Source: an uncultured Prevotellaceae bacterium
GTDB taxonomy: Bacteria > Bacteroidota > Bacteroidia > Bacteroidales > Bacteroidaceae
DNA: 64,000 nucleotides
NCBI GenBank assembly: GCA_902761905.1
Contig: CACWMK010000008.1
Coordinates: 1-64,000 of the forward strand
Reading direction: 5' to 3'
The position numbers and the translations under genes were made by a program. Below are positions 1 to 7,838 of the stretch, piece after piece. Below the pieces are notes generated by a model. The model did not search any database, was not told the DNA's origin, and saw nothing but the letters and a program-made list of their open reading frames with translations. Numbering within the stretch: the stretch's first letter is position 1; each line of letters begins with the position of its first letter.

Positions 1-2
1 AA

Positions 3-193
3 TTGTCCAGAGCCAAGAAGGCTCAACAAGTCTAATCCAAAGAAAGTTTGCAATTGGCTATAATCGGGCAGGCAGATTAATGGACCAGTTGGAAAAGGCA
101 GGTGTTGTCGGTGCTGCTCATGGTAGCAAGCCTCGTGAAGTACTGATTATAGACGAGACGAGTCTTGAAAATATTTTATTGCAATTTGAATGA
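3..193 (+). CDS. C-terminal end of an FtsK-gamma-domain protein (5' cut by window)
   Basis: The frame is open from the window edge and ends with TGA at 191-193. The visible 63 residues contain [20 protein letters not shown] followed by [13 protein letters not shown] and HGSKPREVL. This is the winged-helix gamma domain of FtsK/SpoIIIE translocases, which in FtsK reads KOPS/SRS DNA motifs. The domain sits at the extreme C-terminus, as in FtsK, but the motor lies outside the window. It could therefore be true FtsK or a smaller accessory protein that borrowed the domain. The AT-rich neighbour 60 bp downstream suggests an accessory region. The domain call is firm; the full-length identity is open. 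Confidence 0.75.
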   Translation, partial: VQSQEGSTSLIQRKFAIGYNRAGRLMDQLEKAGVVGAAHGSKPREVLIIDETSLENILLQFE

Positions 194-253
194 TTTTTTG
201 TTTAGAAATTCTTTGTAAGTTCAATTTTTACTATTTACATAAATACCACTAAA

Positions 254-1714
254 ATGAAAAAGAAGATTATTCTTACAGCATTTTTCTTTACTTGTGGAAT
301 CGTCAACAGTTTCTGTGATGAAAATCCACTTATTTTCTTAGATTTTGGTAAAGTACTGGAAATTGATTCTTTGAAGTCTGTTCTTCAAGAGAAAGGATAT
401 TCTTTTTTTGAAGAAAAGCCCTCTATATATGGCAGTAACATTTATGGTGGTTATAAAGTAAAATGTTATGGGAATGGAGCTTCAGATCAGTTCGAATTAT
501 CTATTTCATATACACCCAATACCAGAAAAATTTATAGTTTTGAAATTAGTAGAGAAATTCCTAGCAAACGATTTCGCCTAGAGGCTCTAAATTTCTATAA
601 AGTGATTGAAAAGGAATATGGTGTCCCCTTTTCTGGTGCACTTCTTAATGGTGATTATTTCCGTGCAGATACTGACGATGAGCATAAGGAACAAATCAAT
701 GCAAACGAAATCAAAATTGATTCAGCATATCTAATCTCATGCATTGAATCAAAGCAACCTGTAGAATATTATTGGAAAGTGAATGACGCAAGAATATCTT
801 TTAGTGTTCATCAGCTTTCCAATTATGATCCTCATATTACTTGTGAAATCTATTATGGGAGAATTGCAGATTTGAATATCAAAGAGATAAACCTTATAAA
901 AGATGATTTAGAGCATAAAGAAACTATAAGGACTCTTAAGACAATTACAATTGGTACTCTTGTTGCAATATTATTTACATTCCTCATTTGCTTTTATATC
1001 AGAACCTCGATTAAACATAAAAAAGAACAGAAAGAAAAAGAATTGGTAAGGCAACAGATAAGAGAAATAAAACAAAAAGAAATTGATATTAAGCACGAAG
1101 AATATAAGAAACAACTTATCGATAAATATGGACCTATAACTCGCATTATATCTAATAATTTGTATAATGATGACTTTATAATGAATTACGATGAAATATT
1201 CGTGTTCGAGAAGCCTAAGGACTTTACCGACATACTTAGTTGTTCAATGTATGATGAAAACCACAAGGACATTCCTCCAACACAAGTAACAAGGACAAAT
1301 ACTGGCAGTATGTTAGGACGAGCCGCTGTTGGCGGTTTGACCCTTGGCGTTGCAGGTGCTGTCGTTGGTGCCATGACAGCAAAAACAGAGTCAACAAGTA
1401 ACGAGGACACATCTTATATTAGTTCTTATGTTGTCAAGATTGGTATAAAATCAATAGAGAAGCCAACAATGATTTTGAAATATGGTAGTGATAAGGCTAA
1501 GGCAGAAGAAGTATATGCTATGGATACAATAAATAAACAGAAACCTCCTTGTGAAGCACTTCGAGGAAGAAAATTATATCATTATACGTCTTTTGAGAGC
1601 TTTGTAAAAATCTGGCTCTCCCAAAAAATCCTTCTTGGGTCAATTGAAAATGTTAATGATTTTATGGAGTACAAGCATACAGTTGAAGTTAACAATCCAT
1701 GCTGTCTCCCATAA
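254..1714 (+). CDS. Membrane-anchored protein with coiled coil, glycine-rich segment and truncated DUF2971-like C-terminus
   Basis: This 486-residue protein is of unknown function. Residues 1-21 look like a signal peptide or first membrane segment. A second hydrophobic segment lies near 232-250 and is followed by a long charged coiled coil (about 255-295). Residues about 350-375 form a Gly/Ala-rich stretch (GRAAVGGLTLGVAGAVVGAM), a type common in phage- or defence-associated membrane proteins. From about residue 440 it reads LYHYTSFESFVKIWLSQKIL then NVNDFME, which resembles the start of DUF2971. That family normally continues for roughly 200 residues, but here the frame ends after about 45, so the end looks broken. 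The gene is visibly more AT-rich than the genes after 2006, a sign of transfer. I do not assign a function. Confidence 0.6.
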   Translation: MKKKIILTAFFFTCGIVNSFCDENPLIFLDFGKVLEIDSLKSVLQEKGYSFFEEKPSIYGSNIYGGYKVKCYGNGASDQFELSISYTPNTRKIYSFEISREIPSKRFRLEALNFYKVIEKEYGVPFSGALLNGDYFRADTDDEHKEQINANEIKIDSAYLISCIESKQPVEYYWKVNDARISFSVHQLSNYDPHITCEIYYGRIADLNIKEINLIKDDLEHKETIRTLKTITIGTLVAILFTFLICFYIRTSIKHKKEQKEKELVRQQIREIKQKEIDIKHEEYKKQLIDKYGPITRIISNNLYNDDFIMNYDEIFVFEKPKDFTDILSCSMYDENHKDIPPTQVTRTNTGSMLGRAAVGGLTLGVAGAVVGAMTAKTESTSNEDTSYISSYVVKIGIKSIEKPTMILKYGSDKAKAEEVYAMDTINKQKPPCEALRGRKLYHYTSFESFVKIWLSQKILLGSIENVNDFMEYKHTVEVNNPCCLP

Positions 1715-1920
1715 AAGAGACCATTTGGTGCACGCAAAAGGCAATGGCAGTACTTTTCGATGTGGGAATTCCTGCAATGATAAAGAAAACAAATAAGAAT
1801 ATAAATACAGAGAAACCGGTTGCAAAATGCGACAAGTCCAAGGAGGCGGTTGCAAAATGTGACCACCCTGAAGAGGTTGTCACAAATTGTGATAACCAAC
1901 AAATTACTAAATTGTATTAA
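1699..1920 (+). pseudogene. Short remnant frame ending in three 10-residue repeats
   Basis: A 73-codon frame overlaps the end of the preceding gene by 16 nt in another frame. Its only notable content is the C-terminal half, VAKCDKSKEA / VAKCDHPEEV / VTNCDNQQIT, three copies of a decapeptide. I recall similar Lys-Cys-Asp repeats in other Bacteroidota accessory proteins but cannot name the family. It has no promoter or ribosome-binding site of its own. It is most likely the tail of a gene whose front was lost in the same event that truncated the DUF2971-like domain. Confidence 0.3.
1819..1908 (+). repeat. Three tandem 30-bp repeats
   Basis: Units at 1819-1848, 1849-1878 and 1879-1908 each begin with GTTGCAAAATG or the diverged GTCACAAATTG. 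The period is exactly 30 bp, so the unit is a decapeptide in the frame starting at 1699. The third copy is the most diverged. Confidence 0.8.
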
Positions 1921-1930
1921 ATCCATCCCG

Positions 1931-1957
1931 CACCTATTGTTAGGTGGGGGATTTTTA
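1931..1957 (+). terminator. Hairpin terminator
   Basis: The stem CACCTA (1931-1936) pairs with TAGGTG (1941-1946) around a TTGT loop. It is followed by GGGGATTTTTATT. It lies just after the remnant frame and before the promoter of the S24 gene. Confidence 0.55.
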
Positions 1958-1958
1958 T

Positions 1959-1966
1959 TATCTTTG
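1959..1966 (+). promoter_or_regulatory. Bacteroidetes -7 element for the S24 peptidase gene
   Basis: TATCTTTG matches TAnnTTTG and lies 39 nt before the ATG at 2006. No clear -33 TTTG was found at the usual distance. Confidence 0.5.
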
Positions 1967-2005
1967 CATCCGTTTTAACGAATAACTATAAACGAAGGTA
2001 AGAAG

Positions 2006-2914
2006 ATGTGTTTTAACAACCATAAAATAGCATATTTGTGCGGCGAAGAGTGTGGCATATTGGTGCCATTCTACGACGTGAAGGCCAGTTGCGGACTGCC
2101 AACTGAACAGGGCGATGTACCACCTGAAATGATAAGAGTGCCAGGAGGCGATTTTGACGGGCTGAACACTTACACCATATCAGTTAAGGGCGACTCGATG
2201 GTGGGCGTGGGCATATTCGATGGCGATGTACTGCTGATAGAGAAAACCTTTCAGCTGCGTAATAGGGATATTATATATGTGTCGATAGATGGCGAGTGGA
2301 TGGTGAAAAACTACTATATGGACGATCTGGGCCGCCACTGGCTGGTGCCCTCGAATCCCAAATACAATCCCACACAGATAACAGAGGATATGAATATATA
2401 TATAGGTGGCAAAGTGAAGTATAACCTGACACTGCACGGCGAGTCGCGCGAGAATATTATGAACAGCATATCGGAGTATCTGCAACAAGAGACAGAGCCA
2501 AAGCCTGAACCACCACGCATGCCTACACAGCAGGAGGTTGAGGCGGCGCTGATACATGCAGGCAAAAGCATAGAAAATATGCGATGCTGGCTGGGTGCCT
2601 GCCGAGTGCTGATGGACTGTGGATTTATAAAAGAGGGCGACTATGCCACGTTTTGCGACCTTGTGAAGTATGTGCTGCCCAACCACGAGCATCTGCCTAA
2701 AAAATACGAGGTGGGGCGCATGGCTGCAGGTTGTTTTTCGAAGCCATTCGACACATGGACAGATGCTACGGCACCTGTGCATGGCGAAGTTTACCTGAAA
2801 TACTATCGTGCAGGTGAGGCCATGCTTGAAAAACTCCCAAAGAACTTGTGTAAAACTCCCAAAAACTCCCAAATTCAACCACAAAACTCCCTAAAAACTA
2901 AAAACTCCCATTAA
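2006..2914 (+). CDS. S24 (LexA/UmuD/CI-like) peptidase domain protein
   Basis: Residues about 20-135 form a peptidase S24 fold. Ser64 in KGDSMVG and Lys101 in DGEWMVKNYY fit the Ser-Lys dyad used for self-cleavage in LexA, UmuD and phage repressors. No helix-turn-helix is apparent at the N-terminus, so it is not a standard LexA or CI repressor. Residues about 170-290 form an extra Cys/Trp-containing domain I do not recognise, and the tail is low-complexity (see the ACTCCC repeats). The gene opens the phage-like block and has its own promoter and terminator. A role in SOS-type control of the following genes is inference. The start is supported by the AT-rich leader and the promoter spacing. 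Confidence 0.75.
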   Translation: MCFNNHKIAYLCGEECGILVPFYDVKASCGLPTEQGDVPPEMIRVPGGDFDGLNTYTISVKGDSMVGVGIFDGDVLLIEKTFQLRNRDIIYVSIDGEWMVKNYYMDDLGRHWLVPSNPKYNPTQITEDMNIYIGGKVKYNLTLHGESRENIMNSISEYLQQETEPKPEPPRMPTQQEVEAALIHAGKSIENMRCWLGACRVLMDCGFIKEGDYATFCDLVKYVLPNHEHLPKKYEVGRMAAGCFSKPFDTWTDATAPVHGEVYLKYYRAGEAMLEKLPKNLCKTPKNSQIQPQNSLKTKNSH

Positions 2915-2931
2915 TACTCCCAACAACTCCC
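2833..2931 (+). repeat. Seven copies of ACTCCC across the 3' end of the S24 gene
   Basis: ACTCCC occurs at 2833, 2855, 2865, 2886, 2904, 2916 and 2926, usually preceded by AAA. The last two copies lie past the stop codon. The array ends at the terminator. Within the gene it encodes a Lys/Asn/Ser-rich tail. Confidence 0.7.
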
Positions 2932-2933
2932 AT

Positions 2934-2966
2934 TGGGCTGCGGATTATTTCCGTAGCCCATTTTTT
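2934..2966 (+). terminator. Rho-independent terminator after the S24 gene
   Basis: TGGGCTGCGG (2934-2943) pairs with CCGTAGCCCA (2951-2960), with one mismatch, around an ATTATTT loop. The stem is followed directly by TTTTTT. Confidence 0.85.
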
Positions 2967-2971
2967 GTGCG

Positions 2972-2979
2972 TACTTTTG
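2972..2979 (+). promoter_or_regulatory. Bacteroidetes -7 element for the gene at 3084
   Basis: TACTTTTG matches TAnnTTTG. It sits directly after the terminator and leaves a leader of about 100 nt before the ATG at 3084. Confidence 0.5.
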
Positions 2980-3083
2980 TCGTCGATAAATCGAATGTAT
3001 AATCCGAGTTGTAGTGGGATGTTTCTCTTGAGAACTTAAAACGCGCGTCATCTACACACATCTCCACAAACACTTGGAAGAAG

Positions 3084-3566
3084 ATGAAACAAGTAGTATT
3101 GCGTATCGACGACGCAGCTTTTGAGAAGTTTATGGGCATGGTGAGTTTGTGCCCACAGGTAGAGGTGGTGAATGTTTGCGACACAGGCGACAAGAAACTG
3201 ACAATGGATGGCTTTGTTGCAATGGCCATTCGCGAAATGCGACAGAGACTGGCATTTCGTTCCCCTTGCGATTATGCTTACCTGATGGTAGCTATGAACC
3301 AGAACGTGGTAAAAGGTCTGCCATTCTTTTATACCCCTAAGGATTTTATTGACTATATGCGCGAGGCTGATTTCGACAATCTGCCTGGACGAAGTACTGT
3401 TTACAACACGATTGCGAAGGTAAAGGGGAAGTATCCAGACTGGACTTTTACAGATGACCCAAAGGCCAGTGAGGCGCTTCGCAGAAAGAACCTCATTAAA
3501 CAGTTTTTGAGTGCTTTTGTGAGGGCTCAAGCAGGAAAGTTGGACGGTTTGTTGGACGAATTCTAA
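3084..3566 (+). CDS. Unknown protein of the S24-VirE block
   Basis: This 160-residue soluble protein is not recognised with confidence. It has no signal peptide or membrane segment. The middle contains FFYTPKDFIDYMREADFDNL then PGRSTVYNTIAKV, which looks like an alpha-helical or DNA-related domain, and the C-terminus is basic and helical. It follows its own promoter and ends 190 bp before the next gene. From its place between an S24 protein and a VirE/DUF3987 protein I infer a role in the same phage-like element. No function is assigned. Confidence 0.6.
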   Translation: MKQVVLRIDDAAFEKFMGMVSLCPQVEVVNVCDTGDKKLTMDGFVAMAIREMRQRLAFRSPCDYAYLMVAMNQNVVKGLPFFYTPKDFIDYMREADFDNLPGRSTVYNTIAKVKGKYPDWTFTDDPKASEALRRKNLIKQFLSAFVRAQAGKLDGLLDEF

Positions 3567-3628
3567 GAGTGTCGGACGAAACGCTGGACGATAGAAAATA
3601 AAGCCATCGTGGGCTGAAAATTCCTTTC

Positions 3629-3636
3629 TACCTTTG
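3629..3636 (+). promoter_or_regulatory. Bacteroidetes -7 element for the 3758-7767 gene run
   Basis: TACCTTTG followed by CCG matches the strongest form of the Bacteroidetes -7 element. It begins an untranslated leader of about 120 nt containing the palindrome CGAGCGAGCTCG (3676-3687) and a tandem decamer at 3700-3720. Confidence 0.55.
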
Positions 3637-3699
3637 CCGATGAAATCAGCGAGAACAGGCTGCACCTCAGCAATTCGAGCGAGCTCGATTGCATTCGGT

Positions 3700-3720
3700 T
3701 TGCACTGTCCTTGCACTGTC
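3700..3720 (+). repeat. Tandem TTGCACTGTC decamer in the leader
   Basis: TTGCACTGTC at 3700-3709 is repeated exactly at 3711-3720 with one C between, giving an 11-bp period, about one helical turn. It lies between the -7 element at 3629 and the ATG at 3758. Two copies one turn apart would suit an operator, for instance for the S24 protein, but nothing else supports that. Confidence 0.6.
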
Positions 3721-3757
3721 GAAAGGAAATGACGACGCAAATTTAAATAAAAAAAAT

Positions 3758-4078
3758 ATGGTAAGACAAAACATTTTTGAAAAGAGAAAAGGTGGTCAGT
3801 TCATCTTTGAAGAGGACGACCTGATGGAAGTTCAGTGTATGGAGCATAATGCTGAGAGCGTGATGCACAGACTGGAGAGCAAGGTAAGCAAGTCGCTGCT
3901 GTTTATGCTCAACCAACAGCTGTTGGGTTTCAGTAGCCAGATGCAACAAGAGTTGGCAATGGACATGGTAGACTATGTTTGCGACGACGTGATGCGCATG
4001 ACTGGTTGCCCCTCGGCCGACTACGTGCTAGAGATTTGTTACGCATGGATTAATGAAGAAATAGGAGGTGTAGCGTGA
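3758..4078 (+). CDS. Small unknown protein
   Basis: This 106-residue protein starts MVRQNIFEKRKGGQFIFEED. An in-frame upstream ATG at 3689 would add 23 residues, but they would be read from the repeat-bearing leader. The AAAAAAT run before 3758 is typical of Bacteroidota starts, so I use 3758. The body is helical and acidic, with a Cys in CDDVMRMTGCPSADYVLEIC-like context near the end. It has no membrane segment. It overlaps the next gene by one base, so the two are translationally coupled. Function unknown. Confidence 0.6.
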   Translation: MVRQNIFEKRKGGQFIFEEDDLMEVQCMEHNAESVMHRLESKVSKSLLFMLNQQLLGFSSQMQQELAMDMVDYVCDDVMRMTGCPSADYVLEICYAWINEEIGGVA

Positions 4079-4308
4079 TGGAAATAGTATTGAATGCCTA
4101 TCACATCAAGGTGAAAAGGATATGTGCCTCGTGCCAACATAAGGAATGCATGGGCGACGGCACAAGGGTTTGCCAGAAGATGGGGCTGGTAGTAGAACAG
4201 AAATTTGTGTGCCCCAAGTGGCAGATGAGCGACAGCCTGAAGAACGCAGGCTTACAGACGGGAGGTGTGGTGCGCCTTATAGGCACTGCAGAGATAGTAA
4301 TACATTAA
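4078..4308 (+). CDS. Small Cys-rich (zinc-ribbon-like) protein
   Basis: This 76-residue protein is read from the ATG overlapping the previous stop; a GTG at 4075 would give one more residue. A clear AGGAGG at 4063-4068 precedes it, unusual in this window. Five cysteines are arranged C-x2-C-x4-C-x7-C-x12-C within the first 60 residues, which suggests a small metal-binding fold. The tail GGVVRLIGTAEIVIH is hydrophobic but too short for a convincing membrane anchor. It belongs to the phage-like run; function unknown. Confidence 0.6.
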   Translation: MEIVLNAYHIKVKRICASCQHKECMGDGTRVCQKMGLVVEQKFVCPKWQMSDSLKNAGLQTGGVVRLIGTAEIVIH

Positions 4309-4327
4309 ACATTAAAGATTAAGAGTT

Positions 4328-4639
4328 ATGAAGAAAATGACAAAGATTGAGAAAGTGGTGCGCATGTTTAGCGGCGCTAAGGATGTGGAAGAGCAGTTTG
4401 CTAACGATGTGCAGACTTGGGGTGATGAGTTTACAGCAGTAGCCGATAAACTTGACATCCGTAACCCCTGGGATCAGGCCCTGCTGGTAGCCATTTTGAC
4501 CAACATGCTGGCATGCGTAACAGTTAACGCCATGTTTGATGGTGTGAATCTGGAAAAGGCAATCCGTGACAACTATTACGAGGCCTTGGAGGGTTACAAG
4601 AAACAGGCTGCCAAGGAAATGCTGAAAGGTAATATCTAA
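4328..4639 (+). CDS. Small helical unknown protein
   Basis: This 103-residue protein follows the preceding gene by 19 nt, with an AT-rich leader (TTAAACATTAAAGATTAAGAG). It is predicted all-helical, with a moderately hydrophobic central stretch ALLVAILTNMLACVTVNAMF that could be a buried helix or a weak membrane segment. No family is recognised. The 118 nt after it hold no gene. That gap has only an imperfect pairing between GCGTGAGCGGAGGAAACG and CGCTTTTCTCCTGACACTCAC. Confidence 0.55.
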   Translation: MKKMTKIEKVVRMFSGAKDVEEQFANDVQTWGDEFTAVADKLDIRNPWDQALLVAILTNMLACVTVNAMFDGVNLEKAIRDNYYEALEGYKKQAAKEMLKGNI

Positions 4640-4757
4640 GAAGAAAGAGTAATAACCGAGAAGAAGGCGTGAGCGGAGGAAACGTTATCCGGATGTAACC
4701 ATGAGCTCAAACTAAAAACTTCGCTTTTCTCCTGACACTCACTAATTCGAATCGATT

Positions 4758-5078
4758 ATGAAAAAATTTATAGCAATAGAAGAAGAGGTAATCGCACGCC
4801 TCGTTTGTGGAAAGTGTGTAGAAGGTCGCTTGAATCGTGACAAGTGGACAGGTGTAATATCATTCAAGGCGTACAACCGCCAGCCGCGTGTGCGACGCAA
4901 GGACGAGCTGATGAAGAAGACTCCTTGGGGATGGCTGAAAGCCTCGGTGGAGCGAGTAAAGCGCTTTTCAAGTATGCCAAAAGACCTCTCACTTGATGAG
5001 AAACTGGCAATCCTAGATGAGGAGAACGAGCTTGTAAAGCAGGCCCTGATTGAGAACTATATCATAGAAAATGTATAG
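4758..5078 (+). CDS. Small basic unknown protein upstream of the VirE/DUF3987 gene
   Basis: This 106-residue, Lys/Arg-rich protein contains the segment KAYNRQPRVRRKDELMKKTP and a helical acidic tail. It could bind nucleic acid, but no family is recognised. It ends TAG at 5076-5078, 13 nt before the likely start of the next gene. The two are probably one transcript. Confidence 0.55.
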   Translation: MKKFIAIEEEVIARLVCGKCVEGRLNRDKWTGVISFKAYNRQPRVRRKDELMKKTPWGWLKASVERVKRFSSMPKDLSLDEKLAILDEENELVKQALIENYIIENV

Positions 5079-5091
5079 AAGGGAGGATCGT

Positions 5092-7767
5092 ATGTTTACA
5101 TATCAGAAAGATACTAAGAGCCTTTTTGTCGCTGAGTGCGGCAAAAAGGACTTCTGGAGGGAGATTCGTAAATCGTCGACTGCCTTTAATATCGACACTC
5201 GCAGGGAGATAATGCGTGCTGTGGATGCTCAGGATGAAGCTACGCTGATAAAATGGGCAGAGCACACAGACTATCAGAAGTTTGACGCCAGGATGCTGCG
5301 CAGTCTGAAGACCAAGACTGGCAAGGAGAAGTGGCAGAACAAGCCGCTCGACAAGAAGCTGCTGGCATGGGCCGACGATCTGAAAAAGTCGCTTACAGCG
5401 TTTCAGTTCAGTTGCTATCAGTTTGACGAGGCAACGGTTAAGACCAAAGATGGCAAGACCAAGAAGGGCCCAAGGCGAGTGCTGAAAGGCTGTCATCTGA
5501 ACGGTCTGGTGATGCTCGACATCGACCATGTGGATAATCCCATGGAGGTGTGGGAGAAGCTGCAGAAGTGTGAGGCGCTGATGGCACGCGTGGTATTGGT
5601 ACACATCACCAGTTCAGGTCACGGCATACGTATCATCTTCGTTGCCAACAAACAACTAGGGAACCTGGCTGATCAGCAAATATCGTTTGCGGCCGTGCTC
5701 GGCTATGCGCCAGACCAAAGTACGATCGATGCTACTCGAAATTCATTCGCTCCCAAGGAAAATGAAATTCTATTTATTGACGAAGAACGACTTTTTAATT
5801 ATTATGATGAAGAATTTGACAAGGAGTACACTCCCATGTATCGTGACAAGAAAACGCAGCCGCTGCATCACCAATTCGATGCTGATGATAGTGCTGCTGG
5901 TGCTAACCGCTCTGTATCTGCTGCTGTGGCCGGCAAGGGTGCTAACCAAGGGCGTGAGGATGGCGGCCAAGTGGACGCTGAGCAAGTATCGACCCCTGTA
6001 ATGTGGCGTGGCTATGATGTACAGCGTATTATTGATGCTCGCTATGCAGCCAAACTGCCCTGCGAAGCCGACCATAACAGGCATAACGAGAGCCTTAAAC
6101 TGGCCACCGACCTCATGCTTATGCTCGACAGCGACAAACAGTTGGTGCAGCGTATTGTGGAGAGTCAGCCGTGGGTACAGGAAATCATCGACGAGCGAAA
6201 CGAAGATGTGGCACAGACAGTGGAGTCAGCAGCCAGTTGTATTGCCGAAAAGGAAAAGAAGTATGCTTCTTCTCTGCCTTCAAAGGCGATGCTCGCCGCG
6301 ATTCAGGAGTCATGTGGTAAAACGTATCAGGAAATCACGAAAGCGCAGACGGCGGCGGTGACGCTGAAAGATGATGATATGAGTCGCTGGCTTTGGGAAT
6401 GGGGCGCTGAGATTGAGGCTCTGGCTAAAGAGTACCCGCTGATAAAGGATATCTGCAAGGGTCTTAAGCGCAACCAATATCCTGCAGCATTGTTTGTGGC
6501 TGGTGGCCTGATGATGACCTTGATGACACGCTGCACCTATCGTTTCTACCATCGCCCTGAGGAGTTGCGACGCCTGAATAATTCGACACTGATCATTGGC
6601 GATCCTGCCAGCGGTAAATCGTTCGCAACCAGGCTCTTTAAGTTGCTTGCCTCGCCCATCGTGGCAGCAGATAAGATTGGTAAGAATGCCATCAATGCTT
6701 ATCGCGAGCAGATGCGCACCAAGGGTGCTAACAAGGAGAAGCCCAAGAAGCCGAAGGTGGTGGTACGTATCCACCCTGCGCGAACCAGTAACGCCCAGTT
6801 TATTCAGGACATGGTGAACGCAGTAGAGGAGGTGAATGGCGAGCCTATGCAGCTACACATGCTGACCTTCGACACAGAGTTGGATAACACGCTTTCGCTG
6901 CAAAAGGGTGGTTCGTACATCGATAAGCAAGCATTGCAGTTGAAGGCCTTCCACAATGAGGAGGACGGTCAGGCTTACAGCAATGTGGATAGCGTGTTCC
7001 AAGAGTTCTACGTCATCTGGAACTACATCTATACTGGTACGCCAATCGCGCTGAAGAAGATGGTTAACGAGCAGAACTTCGGCTCTGGACTTGCAACCCG
7101 TTTGACCTGCATCCCTCTGCCAGCTACCAACTTTGAAATGATGAGTCGCGAAAGTTTTGTAGACTACGACAGCGATGAGCGCCTGAAAGCGTGGGCCGAG
7201 AAGTTGGACAAGATGAAAGGTGAACTCTCAGTGCAGAAAATAGTAGATGAACTCTATGACTGGACTGCACGTCGCATGGAGGATGCCAAGGAGAACGACA
7301 GCAAGGCTGACGAGATGCTGCTGAAGCGCTGCGCCTACCATGGTCTGAATTTCGCTGCACCATTCATTGTGATGCGCCATTGGAACCAGCTGCATCAAGA
7401 TGGTCAGTACTGGTGTGGTGAGTTTGAGACGGACGAGGTGGATTGGAAACTCGCAGAGCTGATTGTGAACATCCAGTATGCTTGTCAGCGCCACTACTTT
7501 GGTGCAATGGCTGAGAACTACTTCGATAATAAATTGAAGGATGCCAGCGTGAATGTACAGCGCAAACAGAAGACCCTTGAGGCTTTCGATCGATTGCCTG
7601 ATGAGTTTACCATCGAGGACGTGGTTCGCTGCTTCAATCTGGGTAGTGCTGCCTCTGCTCGCAAGAAGGTAACGCGTCTGTATCGAGATCATCTGATAAC
7701 GAAAGCGAGTGAGGAGAAAGGCGGTCAGAAGGCATTGTTCCACAAAACGGGCACCATCATGTTGTAA
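5092..7767 (+). CDS. VirE N-terminal / DUF3987 primase-helicase-like protein
   Basis: The protein has 891 residues from the ATG at 5092, which is placed 5 nt after GGGAGG (5081-5086). An earlier ATG at 5071 lies inside the previous gene. The first 250 residues are the VirE-N/BT4734 type, an archaeo-eukaryotic-primase-like fold, with LVMLDIDHVDNP and TSSGHGIRIIF as the acidic and Ser-Gly-His motifs. A linker of about 60 residues, rich in Ala/Gly/Asp, follows. The C-terminal half is DUF3987, a P-loop ATPase with the Walker A motif GDPASGKS. Such proteins sit in Bacteroidales prophage-like or integrated elements, often near capsule loci, and are presumed to act in DNA replication or repair. No true integrase or capsid gene is visible beside it. 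Confidence 0.85.
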   Translation: MFTYQKDTKSLFVAECGKKDFWREIRKSSTAFNIDTRREIMRAVDAQDEATLIKWAEHTDYQKFDARMLRSLKTKTGKEKWQNKPLDKKLLAWADDLKKSLTAFQFSCYQFDEATVKTKDGKTKKGPRRVLKGCHLNGLVMLDIDHVDNPMEVWEKLQKCEALMARVVLVHITSSGHGIRIIFVANKQLGNLADQQISFAAVLGYAPDQSTIDATRNSFAPKENEILFIDEERLFNYYDEEFDKEYTPMYRDKKTQPLHHQFDADDSAAGANRSVSAAVAGKGANQGREDGGQVDAEQVSTPVMWRGYDVQRIIDARYAAKLPCEADHNRHNESLKLATDLMLMLDSDKQLVQRIVESQPWVQEIIDERNEDVAQTVESAASCIAEKEKKYASSLPSKAMLAAIQESCGKTYQEITKAQTAAVTLKDDDMSRWLWEWGAEIEALAKEYPLIKDICKGLKRNQYPAALFVAGGLMMTLMTRCTYRFYHRPEELRRLNNSTLIIGDPASGKSFATRLFKLLASPIVAADKIGKNAINAYREQMRTKGANKEKPKKPKVVVRIHPARTSNAQFIQDMVNAVEEVNGEPMQLHMLTFDTELDNTLSLQKGGSYIDKQALQLKAFHNEEDGQAYSNVDSVFQEFYVIWNYIYTGTPIALKKMVNEQNFGSGLATRLTCIPLPATNFEMMSRESFVDYDSDERLKAWAEKLDKMKGELSVQKIVDELYDWTARRMEDAKENDSKADEMLLKRCAYHGLNFAAPFIVMRHWNQLHQDGQYWCGEFETDEVDWKLAELIVNIQYACQRHYFGAMAENYFDNKLKDASVNVQRKQKTLEAFDRLPDEFTIEDVVRCFNLGSAASARKKVTRLYRDHLITKASEEKGGQKALFHKTGTIML

Positions 7768-7822
7768 CCTATTTAATCCCTGATGCGCGGCACTGCGGCA
7801 GCGCGGCATTAGGTTTTTTTAC
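7766..7822 (+). terminator. Probable terminator after the DUF3987 gene
   Basis: AACCTA (7766-7771) pairs with TAGGTT (7810-7815) around an imperfect GC-rich inner part (ATGCGCGGC to GCGCGGCAT), then T7. The long imperfect stem makes the call moderate. Confidence 0.4.
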
Positions 7823-7838
7823 ATTAAAACATTAAATT

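Noticed and set aside
2180-2884. A 234-codon minus-strand frame over the S24 gene
   Set aside because: It lies within a gene with a clear S24 dyad and gives a Cys/His-rich product with no family.
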